A DNA stretch of 64,000 nt. Origin: an uncultured Flammeovirgaceae bacterium (lineage in GTDB: Bacteria; Bacteroidota; Bacteroidia; Cytophagales; Cyclobacteriaceae). Positions within the stretch are counted from its first letter, which is position 1; every line of letters begins with the position of its first letter. The position numbers and the translations under genes were made by a program. Under the pieces are notes generated by a model. That model was not told the DNA's origin, searched no databases, and saw nothing but the letters and a program-made list of their open reading frames with translations. Where the stretch lies: contig CAKZYJ010000494.1 in NCBI GenBank assembly GCA_937884755.1, positions 19,615-83,614 of the forward strand, read 5' to 3'. Below are positions 9,724 through 18,936 of the stretch, piece after piece.

Positions 9724-12378
9724 TTATACTTTTATACCAATTAAGTTTATATCGTCTCGCTGCTCGGTTGATTGCTGATGGCTTTCTAAAGCCTCTATAA
9801 ATTTAGTTTCTTGTTCCTCAATAGGGAACTGATACCATTCTTGAATTAAGTTCTTCAGTCGCCGTGACCCAAAACGCTTTCGTTCGGAATTTGATTGATC
9901 TACAAATCCGTCGGTTGTGAGATACAGTGTATCGCCCGGACTGAGATCTAACTGCTGCTCTAACTCAAATTTTTCTCTCTGAATACTTCCTACTGTTTTT
10001 CTCACGCCTTTCAACACTTCTAAAGATCCTTGACGTACTGCATACAGAGTATGCTTAGCACCCGCATAATGAAGACGTACTGATTGATCTGAGTTAGTAT
10101 CCAATGCACAAATGCCAATATCCATGCCATCCTGGATACTATTATCGTTATCTCTTAATCGCTTTTTTACCTGCCGATTCAGATAATCCAGTATTTCGGC
10201 AGGGTCTAAAAGCTTCTTATCACGAATTGCTTCATCCATCATATTATAGGCTATCAGCGAAACCAAAGCCCCTGGTACGCCGTGTCCGGTACAATCTACT
10301 ACTGATACAATCCGGCGATTTCCATGTTCCGACATCCAGTAAAAATCTCCAGATACAACATCTTTAGGACGAAATATTACAAAGCTCTGCGGGAATATTT
10401 TTTTACTTTCTCTTTTACTAGGAAGTATAGAGAATTGAATTCGCTTAGCATACTGTAGGCTTTCCTGGGTTTTATAATTCTCAATTTCTAGTATCTGCTT
10501 TTGTTTTTCTAATTCTTCTTGAGTTACCTCTAGCTTCATGACACTTGTCTTAAGCATCTGCTCGCTCGCTTTCAAGTACGCATTTTGTTCCTGAATCTTT
10601 ACTTGTTGTTCTTGTAACTTTCTATTATCCTGTCTTTTTTGAACAAAACTGTAGGAAAACACACCAATAATAGCCAAGAACGAGGTAATGATTCCATACC
10701 CGTACTTCCGTAAAGTTGCTTCCTGTTTTAGCCTTTGCTTCTGAAGTTTTCTTTCTGCTTCTAATAAAGCAATGGCTTTTTCTTGTTTTTCTTGTTCTGA
10801 TTGATTTTGCTCTAGCTCCAGGGTTTGACGCTCCTGTAAACGCTGTAACTCCAGCAACTCTCGTTTCTGTTTTTCCGCTAGCAATTCTTGTTGAGCAAAT
10901 GCTAACTGCTGCTCAGTTCGTTCTTTAGCTAACTGCTGATTTAACAGTTCTGCCTGCTGTAAGGCTTGACTCTTTCTTAGGAGTATCAGTTCTTTTTCTT
11001 TTAGCTTCAGTGTACTCTCTTGGCGCTCTCGCTCTAGACTTAACTGCTCTTGCTCAATAATTAATGATTTTATATATTCTTCTTTCGCATCAATTCTCTC
11101 TTGTATGGTAAGAAGTTTTTTCCGCTCTGCCTTTCTCTGTGCATTTATCCTCCCTCTAATATCCCGATAGCTCTGCTGGTATATTTCCGCCTGTTCTTCG
11201 TTTTTTTCTTCCTGATAGATTATACTTACCAGTTTGTAACTTTCTACTAACTCATGGTTAGCATTCTTGGTAACGGCTAATTTTATTGCTTTGTCAGCCA
11301 TTTTTAAAGCTTGAGCGTAATTCTGGCTCATATAGGCATTAGAGGCTAAGTAGTTGAGCAAGTTAGCTTGCCCCACTATATCCCCGGATTGTTTTCTTAT
11401 ATCTAATGCTTCATTATACGCATCTTTGGCTCGTGAGAAAAAACCTAGATTAGTATAGGCTACACCAAGGTTAGTAAGCATAGAAACCCGCATATCCGGA
11501 TTTTCAATAATATCGCCGGGTAGTGCTAACGCTCGCTGAAAATAATCGATAGCAGCCTTCAGATTATTATTTCTTTTTTGTAAGAACCCTAAGTTGTTCA
11601 GAGTTTGTAGGAGCTTGAGGGTATCTCTTTGTTGCAGGCTAATTTTTTGAACCTGCTCTAAGTATTGAATAGCACCACTAATATTATTTACCTGCTTGTT
11701 TATGTTTGCTAGGGCTTCGTAGATCGCTATGGTAGAAGATATGTCCCTTTGAGATTGGTACAGCTTCGCTAATTGAAGATACGTGTCCTCTGCCTCTTCG
11801 TATTCTTCCAAAGCAAAGTAGCTCTGGGCTAATTTCTGCAATACGCCAGATACGTTAGGAATCTCTTTGTTTAAACGCCGCTTACCCGTTAAATATACTT
11901 GATAGTACTGAATTGCCTTTTGATAAGCCCGACTATCGTAATAGTGATTCCCTATATCACGCTTTACATCGAGAACATTATCTGGCTGTTGGGCCTTCTC
12001 GAAAGCCATGATTGCCCATAACATATGTCTCAAAGACTCTTCTGGCCTCCGTAGCTTCTTGTTGATAATGGCAATCTCATACAAAAGCGACGCTTCTTCG
12101 CTTACTGACTTCTTCGTTCTTGCTACTTGTAGTTTTTGTTCAGCAACCCCTAGTTCTTTCTTTAGTTGGCTTTGGTTGATTGGTCTAACTTGGGAGTTAA
12201 TTACCGTGTCCTGGCTCAACATTGATCGGGATGGGGTTGTAGCAGTTTGGGCCACACTCATTAAACTCATCCACAATAGCAGTACAATAACAACGAATAC
12301 CTTTATCACAAACGATAAGGGGAGCCTATCAATTACTGGTAGTTGTAACTTTGCTATATGGTATCGCCCTCTAATCAT
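9724..12378 (-). CDS. TPR and coiled-coil SpoIIE-type PP2C phosphatase (SiaA-like)
   Basis: The 884-residue protein starts with a hydrophobic segment (about residues 22-42), which probably acts as a signal. Tetratricopeptide repeats follow from about 70 to 420, then a long glutamate/glutamine-rich coiled coil (about 430-560), a transmembrane helix (GYGIITSFLAIIGVFSYSF, about 570), another coiled coil, and a C-terminal SpoIIE/PP2C domain (about 650-884). The phosphatase metal sites are visible in KDVVSGDFYWM, VVDCTGHGVPGA, TTDGFVDQS and RDDINLIGI. It thus sits in the inner membrane with TPRs outside and phosphatase inside. By position it is the SiaA counterpart that would dephosphorylate SiaC. 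Its ATG follows the TAG of the receptor gene with no base between, so translation is likely coupled. Confidence 0.85.
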   Translation of the reverse strand: MIRGRYHIAKLQLPVIDRLPLSFVIKVFVVIVLLLWMSLMSVAQTATTPSRSMLSQDTVINSQVRPINQSQLKKELGVAEQKLQVARTKKSVSEEASLLYEIAIINKKLRRPEESLRHMLWAIMAFEKAQQPDNVLDVKRDIGNHYYDSRAYQKAIQYYQVYLTGKRRLNKEIPNVSGVLQKLAQSYFALEEYEEAEDTYLQLAKLYQSQRDISSTIAIYEALANINKQVNNISGAIQYLEQVQKISLQQRDTLKLLQTLNNLGFLQKRNNNLKAAIDYFQRALALPGDIIENPDMRVSMLTNLGVAYTNLGFFSRAKDAYNEALDIRKQSGDIVGQANLLNYLASNAYMSQNYAQALKMADKAIKLAVTKNANHELVESYKLVSIIYQEEKNEEQAEIYQQSYRDIRGRINAQRKAERKKLLTIQERIDAKEEYIKSLIIEQEQLSLERERQESTLKLKEKELILLRKSQALQQAELLNQQLAKERTEQQLAFAQQELLAEKQKRELLELQRLQERQTLELEQNQSEQEKQEKAIALLEAERKLQKQRLKQEATLRKYGYGIITSFLAIIGVFSYSFVQKRQDNRKLQEQQVKIQEQNAYLKASEQMLKTSVMKLEVTQEELEKQKQILEIENYKTQESLQYAKRIQFSILPSKRESKKIFPQSFVIFRPKDVVSGDFYWMSEHGNRRIVSVVDCTGHGVPGALVSLIAYNMMDEAIRDKKLLDPAEILDYLNRQVKKRLRDNDNSIQDGMDIGICALDTNSDQSVRLHYAGAKHTLYAVRQGSLEVLKGVRKTVGSIQREKFELEQQLDLSPGDTLYLTTDGFVDQSNSERKRFGSRRLKNLIQEWYQFPIEEQETKFIEALESHQQSTEQRDDINLIGIKV

Positions 12379-14367
12379 CTAAAATCTCAGATTCAGTCCT
12401 AGCCAATACATACCACGCGTTTGATCCCCAAAAGCGTATTCTAAATTTCGGTTGTCTAGCAGGTTCTGACTGCTAAAAAATACTGAGTGGTCCTCCCATA
12501 TTTGATAAGATAACTTGCCACTCAAATTAAACTTAGAGGGGATCTGAAAGAAATGTGGCCTTTCGGTGTACTCATGCTGAGTATAGTAATAAAGTGATGC
12601 AAAAGCCTGTAGCTTCCCAAAAAAGGCTGTATATCTTCCAGTAATACCGCCAAACAGACTTGGTAAGGTACCAGGCCACTCAAAACCATTATCAGATTCA
12701 GATAAAATCTTGGTTACGAATCCTGATAAAAGTAATCTACTAACCTGCCAGTCGATTTTTCCTGATATACCGGAACGGGCATAATAAGAAGTATTTATCC
12801 ATTGTGTGCTATCTATCTCATTAGAAGGTTGATAATTAAAGTAGGTTATTTCTGTATTAACGTTTTTCGTAATTTGATAACGATATTTTGCTTCGTAGGA
12901 AATCATTGCTTGAGGTTGTACAGATGCTTGAGGGTCAACAGTAGAAAGGTAATCGGGGTGACCAGGAGCATGTTCACCTAACGAAATCGCAGCACTAATT
13001 TGATGTGAAGGATATAATTTGAGCAGAGCACTTAATTGATGGTTAATTAGCAGTTGTTTAGCCTCAGGATAATAATCACCCCGGTTAGCCATAATAACAT
13101 TAAACCGATTCTGAAACAGATAAAATTGCTGAGACAGATTGATACTGTACCGTTGTCCTAATAATGAAGAGTACTGTAATTGGCTGTCTCTATCAAGAGA
13201 AACACTATCAGCCTCATTCTCCTTGTACTGATAGTTTAACGCTTCCGTTCCTAAACCGAATCTATAGCTTTTCCAATCACGAGCGTATTCTATTCTTCCA
13301 AAGTATCGTGCTGCGTTTTCCCACAAGCGGTTGTCATACTCACCGTAACTAAAGGATTCCCGCTGATAAGAAGCGTATACAGTAATTGGTTTCCAAGACG
13401 TTCGCAGAGACGCCCAATTAGAGTTAGATAGCCTATTGGTTAAAGCTATCTGCTGAATCCTTTGGTGTAGTGCCTGAGATTCTGAATTTTGCATTCCTCC
13501 TTCTAACTGAATCCCAATCTCATTATTCCATTGGTAATTAGCGTTTATGTAGGCACCCGAATTTCGTAAAGCACCTTTAGCTATAGGATTGGTATTCTTT
13601 GCATCGATTTGATAAAAAAGTAAAGAATCACTGGGCACATAACGACGTTGACTGAAGATGTAATATTCATCCTGAAATCGAGAAAGTTGATTATAAAAAC
13701 CAGACACTTTAGCTCGAAAACGTCCTCCCTGATTGAAGCTAATACTGCCTTGATAAGCTTGATTATCTCGTAACCCAACCCGGCCATTTGCTTGCGTTCG
13801 CAGCCCTATTCCATTATCAGATTTAGTAACAATATTGATAATACCGTCCGTTGCTTCCGGACCATACCAGGCTCCTTGAGAAAAACGTATAACTTCAATA
13901 CGTTTGATATCCTGCAGCGCTATTGGGAGCGCTTCCCACCATACAGTTTGCTCTAAAAAGTTATAGTACGGAACCTCATTGATCATGAGTAAGATTGCAT
14001 TCCGATTATCTAGCGTCTCATTCGGACGCGATGTCCCCCGTAGATGCAGCGTGTAATTTCCGTTCGTACTTTGACGAACAAAAACATCAGGCGATAAGCG
14101 TAAAGCCTCTAATAAGGTAGTGGCACCTGATATTTTTATTTCTTCGTGAGTAATAAGTGTATTACTTATTGCAGCCTCATCTACACCTTGATTGCTCTTA
14201 GTAAGGCTATAAATTATCTGATTTTCTTCCTGCTCAGACTGTAATTCCATTCCCAGAATATCATCGGCTACCGTCAGGGTATAAGAAGTCGAGTCTGACG
14301 TCTGGGCAGTGGTTTTCAGTACAATGAAAACGAAGGCTAATACTGTTAATACTCCTTTAATCTTCAT
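12379..14367 (-). CDS. TonB-dependent outer-membrane receptor
   Basis: The 662-residue protein has a Sec signal (KGVLTVLAFVFIVLKTTAQ), a plug domain (about 75-190) with TLITHEEIKISGATTLLEAL, RQSTNGNYTLHLRGTS and IEVIRFSQGAWYGPEATDG, and then many amphipathic beta strands up to the terminal MYWLGLNLRF. There is no carboxypeptidase-like N-terminal domain and no SusD partner, so it is not a SusC. It is the first gene of the run leading into the SiaA-like phosphatase, SiaB and SiaC. That arrangement suggests that either its ligand or its energy state is linked with the signalling module, although it could be simple cotranscription. The ligand cannot be inferred. Confidence 0.88.
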   Translation of the reverse strand: MKIKGVLTVLAFVFIVLKTTAQTSDSTSYTLTVADDILGMELQSEQEENQIIYSLTKSNQGVDEAAISNTLITHEEIKISGATTLLEALRLSPDVFVRQSTNGNYTLHLRGTSRPNETLDNRNAILLMINEVPYYNFLEQTVWWEALPIALQDIKRIEVIRFSQGAWYGPEATDGIINIVTKSDNGIGLRTQANGRVGLRDNQAYQGSISFNQGGRFRAKVSGFYNQLSRFQDEYYIFSQRRYVPSDSLLFYQIDAKNTNPIAKGALRNSGAYINANYQWNNEIGIQLEGGMQNSESQALHQRIQQIALTNRLSNSNWASLRTSWKPITVYASYQRESFSYGEYDNRLWENAARYFGRIEYARDWKSYRFGLGTEALNYQYKENEADSVSLDRDSQLQYSSLLGQRYSINLSQQFYLFQNRFNVIMANRGDYYPEAKQLLINHQLSALLKLYPSHQISAAISLGEHAPGHPDYLSTVDPQASVQPQAMISYEAKYRYQITKNVNTEITYFNYQPSNEIDSTQWINTSYYARSGISGKIDWQVSRLLLSGFVTKILSESDNGFEWPGTLPSLFGGITGRYTAFFGKLQAFASLYYYTQHEYTERPHFFQIPSKFNLSGKLSYQIWEDHSVFFSSQNLLDNRNLEYAFGDQTRGMYWLGLNLRF

Positions 14368-14538
14368 GGATGATAGTTGCTTCGCCCTACAATGCGGAGT
14401 AGTTCAATACAGCAGGTAATTTTGTGGTATAACACTTTAGTATATAGGATGCAAATTAAGGCGCAGCTAGACAACTACCATCGAAGAATACTTTATCATA
14501 GCACTAGCGTATGTTATTTAGCTATTTTAAACCTATAC

Positions 14539-17007
14539 TTAATCCGGCTGGATATTGATCCAGTCTATCCGAAGCAGTTCTTCGTCTCCTGTACCCCCAG
14601 TGAATTCTAGTTGGATGTCGTGATATCCAGATGAAAGTGACGTAAGAGTTACTGACACGGTTTGCCAGTTATCCCATCCACCCGTAGGCGGTACCGTTAC
14701 CATTCTTATAAAAGCACCTCCATCTTTTATCACAATAAACTTGTTATCTGCATTGTTGTTCGATACTCTAAACTGGAACTCGTAATCGCCGCTGCTTGAT
14801 ACATTCACTTCATAATTCACTGTATTGCCCTCATTTATAGAACCAAGATAGTAGTCCCCCGATGCTGTTGGCGAGTAAACCCGCTCTACTCCGTCACTTT
14901 GACTGTAGCTTTCTACCTCGAGAGTACCCGATGCCTCCTGAACGGGGACATTATCTGTTGTCACAGAGATAGCATTCGAGTATGCTGAAGGGCTTCCTTC
15001 CACCACAGCACGCACTCGATAATAATAAGTTGTAGACGGCTGTAAGCTAGCAATCATTGAATAAGTTGCTTCTACCGACACATTTTCGTAGCCAGGTACG
15101 ATGGTAGTAAATCCAGCATCCGTTGCTACGTCTAACAAATAGTGAGAGGCATCTTCAACCAGACTCCAGCTTGCATAGATATCATATGCATTGTTAGTTA
15201 TTGGCTGTTGTGCCACCGGAGTACCTATTGTACTTGTTTGTACCGATATGATTGCTGAATAGTCAGAGGCAGTATTAGTATTATGAGCCCTAACCCGGCT
15301 ATAGTAAACAGTATTCTCATTTAAACCTTCGACTAATAGGGATGTACCGTTCGTTACAGCTTCCTCGTAACCGCTAACTATACTGAGGAATTGATTATCC
15401 GTAGCTATATCAACAGTATAGTAGGTAGCGTCCGATGTCACATCCCAAGAAATAATAAACTCTGTGTAGGTGACATTAGAGGCAGTAATGTTAGTGGGAA
15501 TATCTAAGGCAGTAGGTGATTTCGCTAATTGCTGATTAGCAATATTTGAGTATGACGAATAGTTAGTACCTTCTTTAGCTCGCACACGATAGTAATACAT
15601 TATATCTGCTTTCATATCCTGTACGTTATACAATGTATCTGTAATATCCTGTATAGTCTTGGTAATAGTTGAGAAATTAGGGTCAGTGCTTACTTCCAGC
15701 AAATAATTTTCGGCTTCTTCTACTGAAGACCATGATGCTGTAAACGAAGTACTACTTATATCTGAGGCTGCATGCAATACGGGAGCAGATAATAAAGTAG
15801 TAGTTACTTGAATAGTATTTGATGGATTAGAATCTGAATTCAGACCTGAGGTGGTTAAACGATAATAGTAGGTGGTATTTTGTTGAAGTCCGGTTACTTC
15901 TACTGACGTATCGTTTAGCATAAGCCCTTCATATCCACTCACAAACTGAGTAAAATACTCATCTGCTGCTACATCGAGTCTGTAGCTTTCTGCGGAAGGT
16001 ACTGTCTGCCAGTTGGCTTGAAAACTGTTGCGCTGGATATTACTACCTGCTAATGCTACCGGCACATCCAAAGGCTGGGTAGTAACAGTACCTTTATCTG
16101 AGTATTCGGAAAATGATTTTTCGTTATTTGCACGTACCCGGAAGTAATAAGTAGTATTAGCATTTAGGTTATCTAACAGAAACTGTGTACCACTGACAAT
16201 TTCGTTCTGCACTAAAAAGGACTGAGCTTCTAAAAATAAAGGGTCAGTAGTAACTTCTATGGTGTAATCTACCGCACCTGTTACTGGTTGCCAACTGAAA
16301 GCAAACTCATTTTGTGTTACATTTCGTGTTTCTTCAATTACTGGTTTAGTTAACTCAGTAGTGATTAAGTGAATAGTATTTGAGAAACCGGATGTGATAT
16401 CTTCATTCCTTGCCAGAACTCGGTAGAAATAGTCCTGATCTACTTTTAAATCGTCTTTTATTATAACTGAAGTGTCTTTAGTAACAATACGTTGAACGGA
16501 AGATGAATTAGTAAACTCAATATCAGAAGCTACCTCAACCTCGTAAATTTCAGCCTCGTCTATTTTCTGCCATTTCGCGGTAAATCGGGTCGGGCCTATC
16601 TCTGAAGCACTTAATGCCAAAGGGGTGGGCATACCTAGGGTATTCACTGCTACAATATCCGAAAATCTAGTTTGCTCACCAGTGCTAAGTTGAGCGATTA
16701 GACGATAATAATAAGTGTGGGCTACTTCTAAATTTTGTACTACTAGAAAAGTATCTTCAACCTCTACTGGAGTTTCATTAATTAGAAATTCTTCGTCAAA
16801 CGACCCATCCATGGCTACTTCAACAATATAGCTTTTTGCTCCCAACAATGGTTTCCATGTAGCAGTAAAGCCAGTAGTCGTAATCTTTTCCGGCTGAACC
16901 GAAATAGGAATTGGATCTATAAACTCCTGAATTTCTGGAGTACAACCTAAGAAAAAGATAAGCTGAACAATAATGACAAATAGTATTGATTTATAAATTC
17001 TATTCAT
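14539..17007 (-). CDS. lipoprotein with seven fibronectin type III domains and a C-terminal CBM6-like domain
   Basis: The signal ends in a lipobox (LIFFLGC), so this 822-residue protein is lipid-anchored. Seven Fn3 domains of about 95 residues follow; each opens with a segment like TTTGFTATW, GPTRFTAKW, TQNEFAFSW, QRNSFQANW, SSTSFTASW, VTYTEFIISW or AYDIYASW and contains a TTYYYRVRA strand. The last 135 residues (from about VEVESYSQSDGVERVY onward) resemble a CBM6-type carbohydrate-binding module, ending IDWINIQPD. No catalytic domain is seen, so it probably binds a polysaccharide or the cell surface. It is followed, 171 bases downstream on the same strand, by the receptor gene and the sia genes, and may share their regulation. 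Confidence 0.85.
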   Translation of the reverse strand: MNRIYKSILFVIIVQLIFFLGCTPEIQEFIDPIPISVQPEKITTTGFTATWKPLLGAKSYIVEVAMDGSFDEEFLINETPVEVEDTFLVVQNLEVAHTYYYRLIAQLSTGEQTRFSDIVAVNTLGMPTPLALSASEIGPTRFTAKWQKIDEAEIYEVEVASDIEFTNSSSVQRIVTKDTSVIIKDDLKVDQDYFYRVLARNEDITSGFSNTIHLITTELTKPVIEETRNVTQNEFAFSWQPVTGAVDYTIEVTTDPLFLEAQSFLVQNEIVSGTQFLLDNLNANTTYYFRVRANNEKSFSEYSDKGTVTTQPLDVPVALAGSNIQRNSFQANWQTVPSAESYRLDVAADEYFTQFVSGYEGLMLNDTSVEVTGLQQNTTYYYRLTTSGLNSDSNPSNTIQVTTTLLSAPVLHAASDISSTSFTASWSSVEEAENYLLEVSTDPNFSTITKTIQDITDTLYNVQDMKADIMYYYRVRAKEGTNYSSYSNIANQQLAKSPTALDIPTNITASNVTYTEFIISWDVTSDATYYTVDIATDNQFLSIVSGYEEAVTNGTSLLVEGLNENTVYYSRVRAHNTNTASDYSAIISVQTSTIGTPVAQQPITNNAYDIYASWSLVEDASHYLLDVATDAGFTTIVPGYENVSVEATYSMIASLQPSTTYYYRVRAVVEGSPSAYSNAISVTTDNVPVQEASGTLEVESYSQSDGVERVYSPTASGDYYLGSINEGNTVNYEVNVSSSGDYEFQFRVSNNNADNKFIVIKDGGAFIRMVTVPPTGGWDNWQTVSVTLTSLSSGYHDIQLEFTGGTGDEELLRIDWINIQPD

Positions 17008-17237
17008 ATGAATATAATTTTATCGCTACTAATATAATTATTATTATATTAATATTTAATTTATTCTATAACATGAAGCCTATATCTCGGTTTTACTTGA
17101 CGTGACTAAATCAATGTTTTTGTCATTTTATAGCCTATCATCACACGATTATATCTATGCTTATTCTTATATTTTTACTCACAATCCTATAAATTCTACC
17201 AAATCTCATTTAACGTCGTAGATAATACATTGTAAGA

Positions 17238-17301
17238 TTATTGCCATTTTGGCAATAAGGTTATTTTTGTATTAATCACAAGTAGAGAATTATTGCAATA
17301 A
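17238..17301. promoter_or_regulatory. repeated TTATTGC half-sites between divergent genes
   Basis: The 466-base AT-rich gap between the Fn3 lipoprotein and the histidine kinase contains TTATTGCC (17238-17245) paired with GGCAATAA (17251-17258), and the perfect 12-base palindrome TTATTGCAATAA (17290-17301). The same half-site therefore occurs four times in 64 bases. This could be an operator for one or both divergent genes; the first pair could also act as a hairpin. No regulator can be named. Confidence 0.4.
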
Positions 17302-17360
17302 GATATTCAAGCAAATAACATTCTTATATTACATAATTCAGCAATTATTATGTTTATTGA

Positions 17361-17424
17361 TATATTTGTATAATGAATAGTTTTAAATCCGTTTACACAA
17401 CCTACAAGTCAAATAGTATATTTG
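17361..17424 (+). promoter_or_regulatory. possible Bacteroidota promoter elements before the PAS kinase
   Basis: The octamer TATATTTG, which fits the Bacteroidota -7 consensus TAnnTTTG, occurs at 17361-17368 and again at 17417-17424, the second 50 bases before the kinase ATG. A good -33 TTTG element is not obvious for either, so this is only a candidate. Confidence 0.3.
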
Positions 17425-17473
17425 ATTTAATATATATTGAAATATTATGACTCGTTGTTAACTGAGGAAATAT

Positions 17474-18628
17474 ATGGTTCCGAATGAATTCTCTTCTGAG
17501 AAAAAAACGACTAACGAACCCGATTACGCTATCGTAAAGGAGATACTCGGCGCATGTACTGATATAGTACTTATATTTGATGACAACTTAAACGTTTGTT
17601 TTGTAAATAAATATGCACTAGATCTACTTAATTACGGTGAAGACGATTTATTAGGACAACATATCACTCAGATATTCCCTAAGCGGCAGCATCAGATGCT
17701 TGAATCAATCATTGAAAGTGTAGAAGACGGGCTGAAAGTGCAGGATCGCCGATCATATCTGAATGTAAGAGGAAAAAAAAATATCTCAGTAACTCTTTCT
17801 TTTTCAATGACATGTCGAGAACATTCTTTCAAGTATGTTCTAATTGCCAAAGACCAAAGACAGTACACTAAAGCTACAGACGCACTAAAACAGAAAAACG
17901 AAGAACTCAAAACGTTAATCTACCGTGCTTCACATGATTTAAAGGGTCCTCTAGCCTCGGTTAAAGGACTTTTTAACTTACTAAAAGATGAACCCGACGA
18001 TACCGAAACACTGAAATACTATCTGGGACTAATTGAAAAAAGTGTTGATAAGTTAGAAGATACTTTGTCGGGATTACTCGAGGTAGGTCTTTCTTCCAAG
18101 AAAAACTTAGAGTACTCTCCGGTGAATGTCCGTACTTGCCTCGAGGAAATTATTGAGCGTTTTGAGAATTACCCAGGTCGCGAAGATGTCATTATTCACC
18201 TTACAGCCAACACTGATCTGCTTATTCACACCGAAAAGAAGATATTTCAATCTATATTTCAGAATCTTATTGAAAATAGCATCAAGTATCGTAAGCCCAA
18301 TCAAAACGATGCCGTGACAAAGATATCGGCCCGAAGGTTCCAATACGGAATTAAAATTAAGGTAAAAGATAACGGGCTAGGCATGGATCGGAACTTGCAA
18401 AAGCGAGCCTTTGATATGTTTTACCGGGGTCACGAACATTCTGAAGGAAGCGGGCTTGGATTATTCATTGTAAAGAACAATGCAGAAAAGCTCGGTGGTG
18501 AGATCAGCCTTAAAACTAGTCTGAACATGGGAACTGAAATTTGGGTATACATACCAGACAAAGAGCAAATGCAAATGGTCAATGATAAATCGGTAATATC
18601 AGAAGAGAGCACCGAGATGCTGATCTGA
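17474..18628 (+). CDS. PAS-domain sensor histidine kinase
   Basis: This is a soluble kinase of 384 residues with no transmembrane segment. A PAS domain spans about residues 20-130 (CTDIVLIFDDNLNVCFVNKYA). A dimerisation helix carries the phospho-acceptor His154 in YRASHDLKGPLASVKG. The ATPase domain shows the N-box QNLIENSIKYRKP, G1 VKDNGLGM, F-box FDMFYRGH and G2 EGSGLGLFIVK. There is no receiver domain and no response-regulator gene beside it, so it is an orphan. It is divergent from the Fn3 lipoprotein gene across an AT-rich 466-base gap. Confidence 0.9.
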   Translation: MVPNEFSSEKKTTNEPDYAIVKEILGACTDIVLIFDDNLNVCFVNKYALDLLNYGEDDLLGQHITQIFPKRQHQMLESIIESVEDGLKVQDRRSYLNVRGKKNISVTLSFSMTCREHSFKYVLIAKDQRQYTKATDALKQKNEELKTLIYRASHDLKGPLASVKGLFNLLKDEPDDTETLKYYLGLIEKSVDKLEDTLSGLLEVGLSSKKNLEYSPVNVRTCLEEIIERFENYPGREDVIIHLTANTDLLIHTEKKIFQSIFQNLIENSIKYRKPNQNDAVTKISARRFQYGIKIKVKDNGLGMDRNLQKRAFDMFYRGHEHSEGSGLGLFIVKNNAEKLGGEISLKTSLNMGTEIWVYIPDKEQMQMVNDKSVISEESTEMLI

Positions 18629-18936
18629 AGCCAATACTCAGGCCACTGTGGTACGGTATCACCCTTCTCAAGTGCCCCCCACGATGGCTTAAATCAGACG
18701 AAAACCGACTTCAAAATCCCTCATTAGCCTACTCGGCCCGGCCTGAATGTCAACACGCCCTAGTCTATTCAGAAATCAATCAGAAAATTTCTACCGAGGA
18801 AGGGGAATCTGGCACACACTCGACCTTGTGTATAGCATAGACTTAACACGATTCTCGCAGATCAATACTGTTTTCCAAAATCGTAATTGGTAACTTACCA
18901 TTGTTTGGTATATTTATTAAAAACCTCCTAACCTCC
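18629..18936. other. intergenic region without recognised feature
   Basis: This 308-base stretch lies between the histidine kinase and the sulfatase. I see no RNA gene, repeat or convincing terminator. It presumably carries the sulfatase promoter. Confidence 0.4.
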
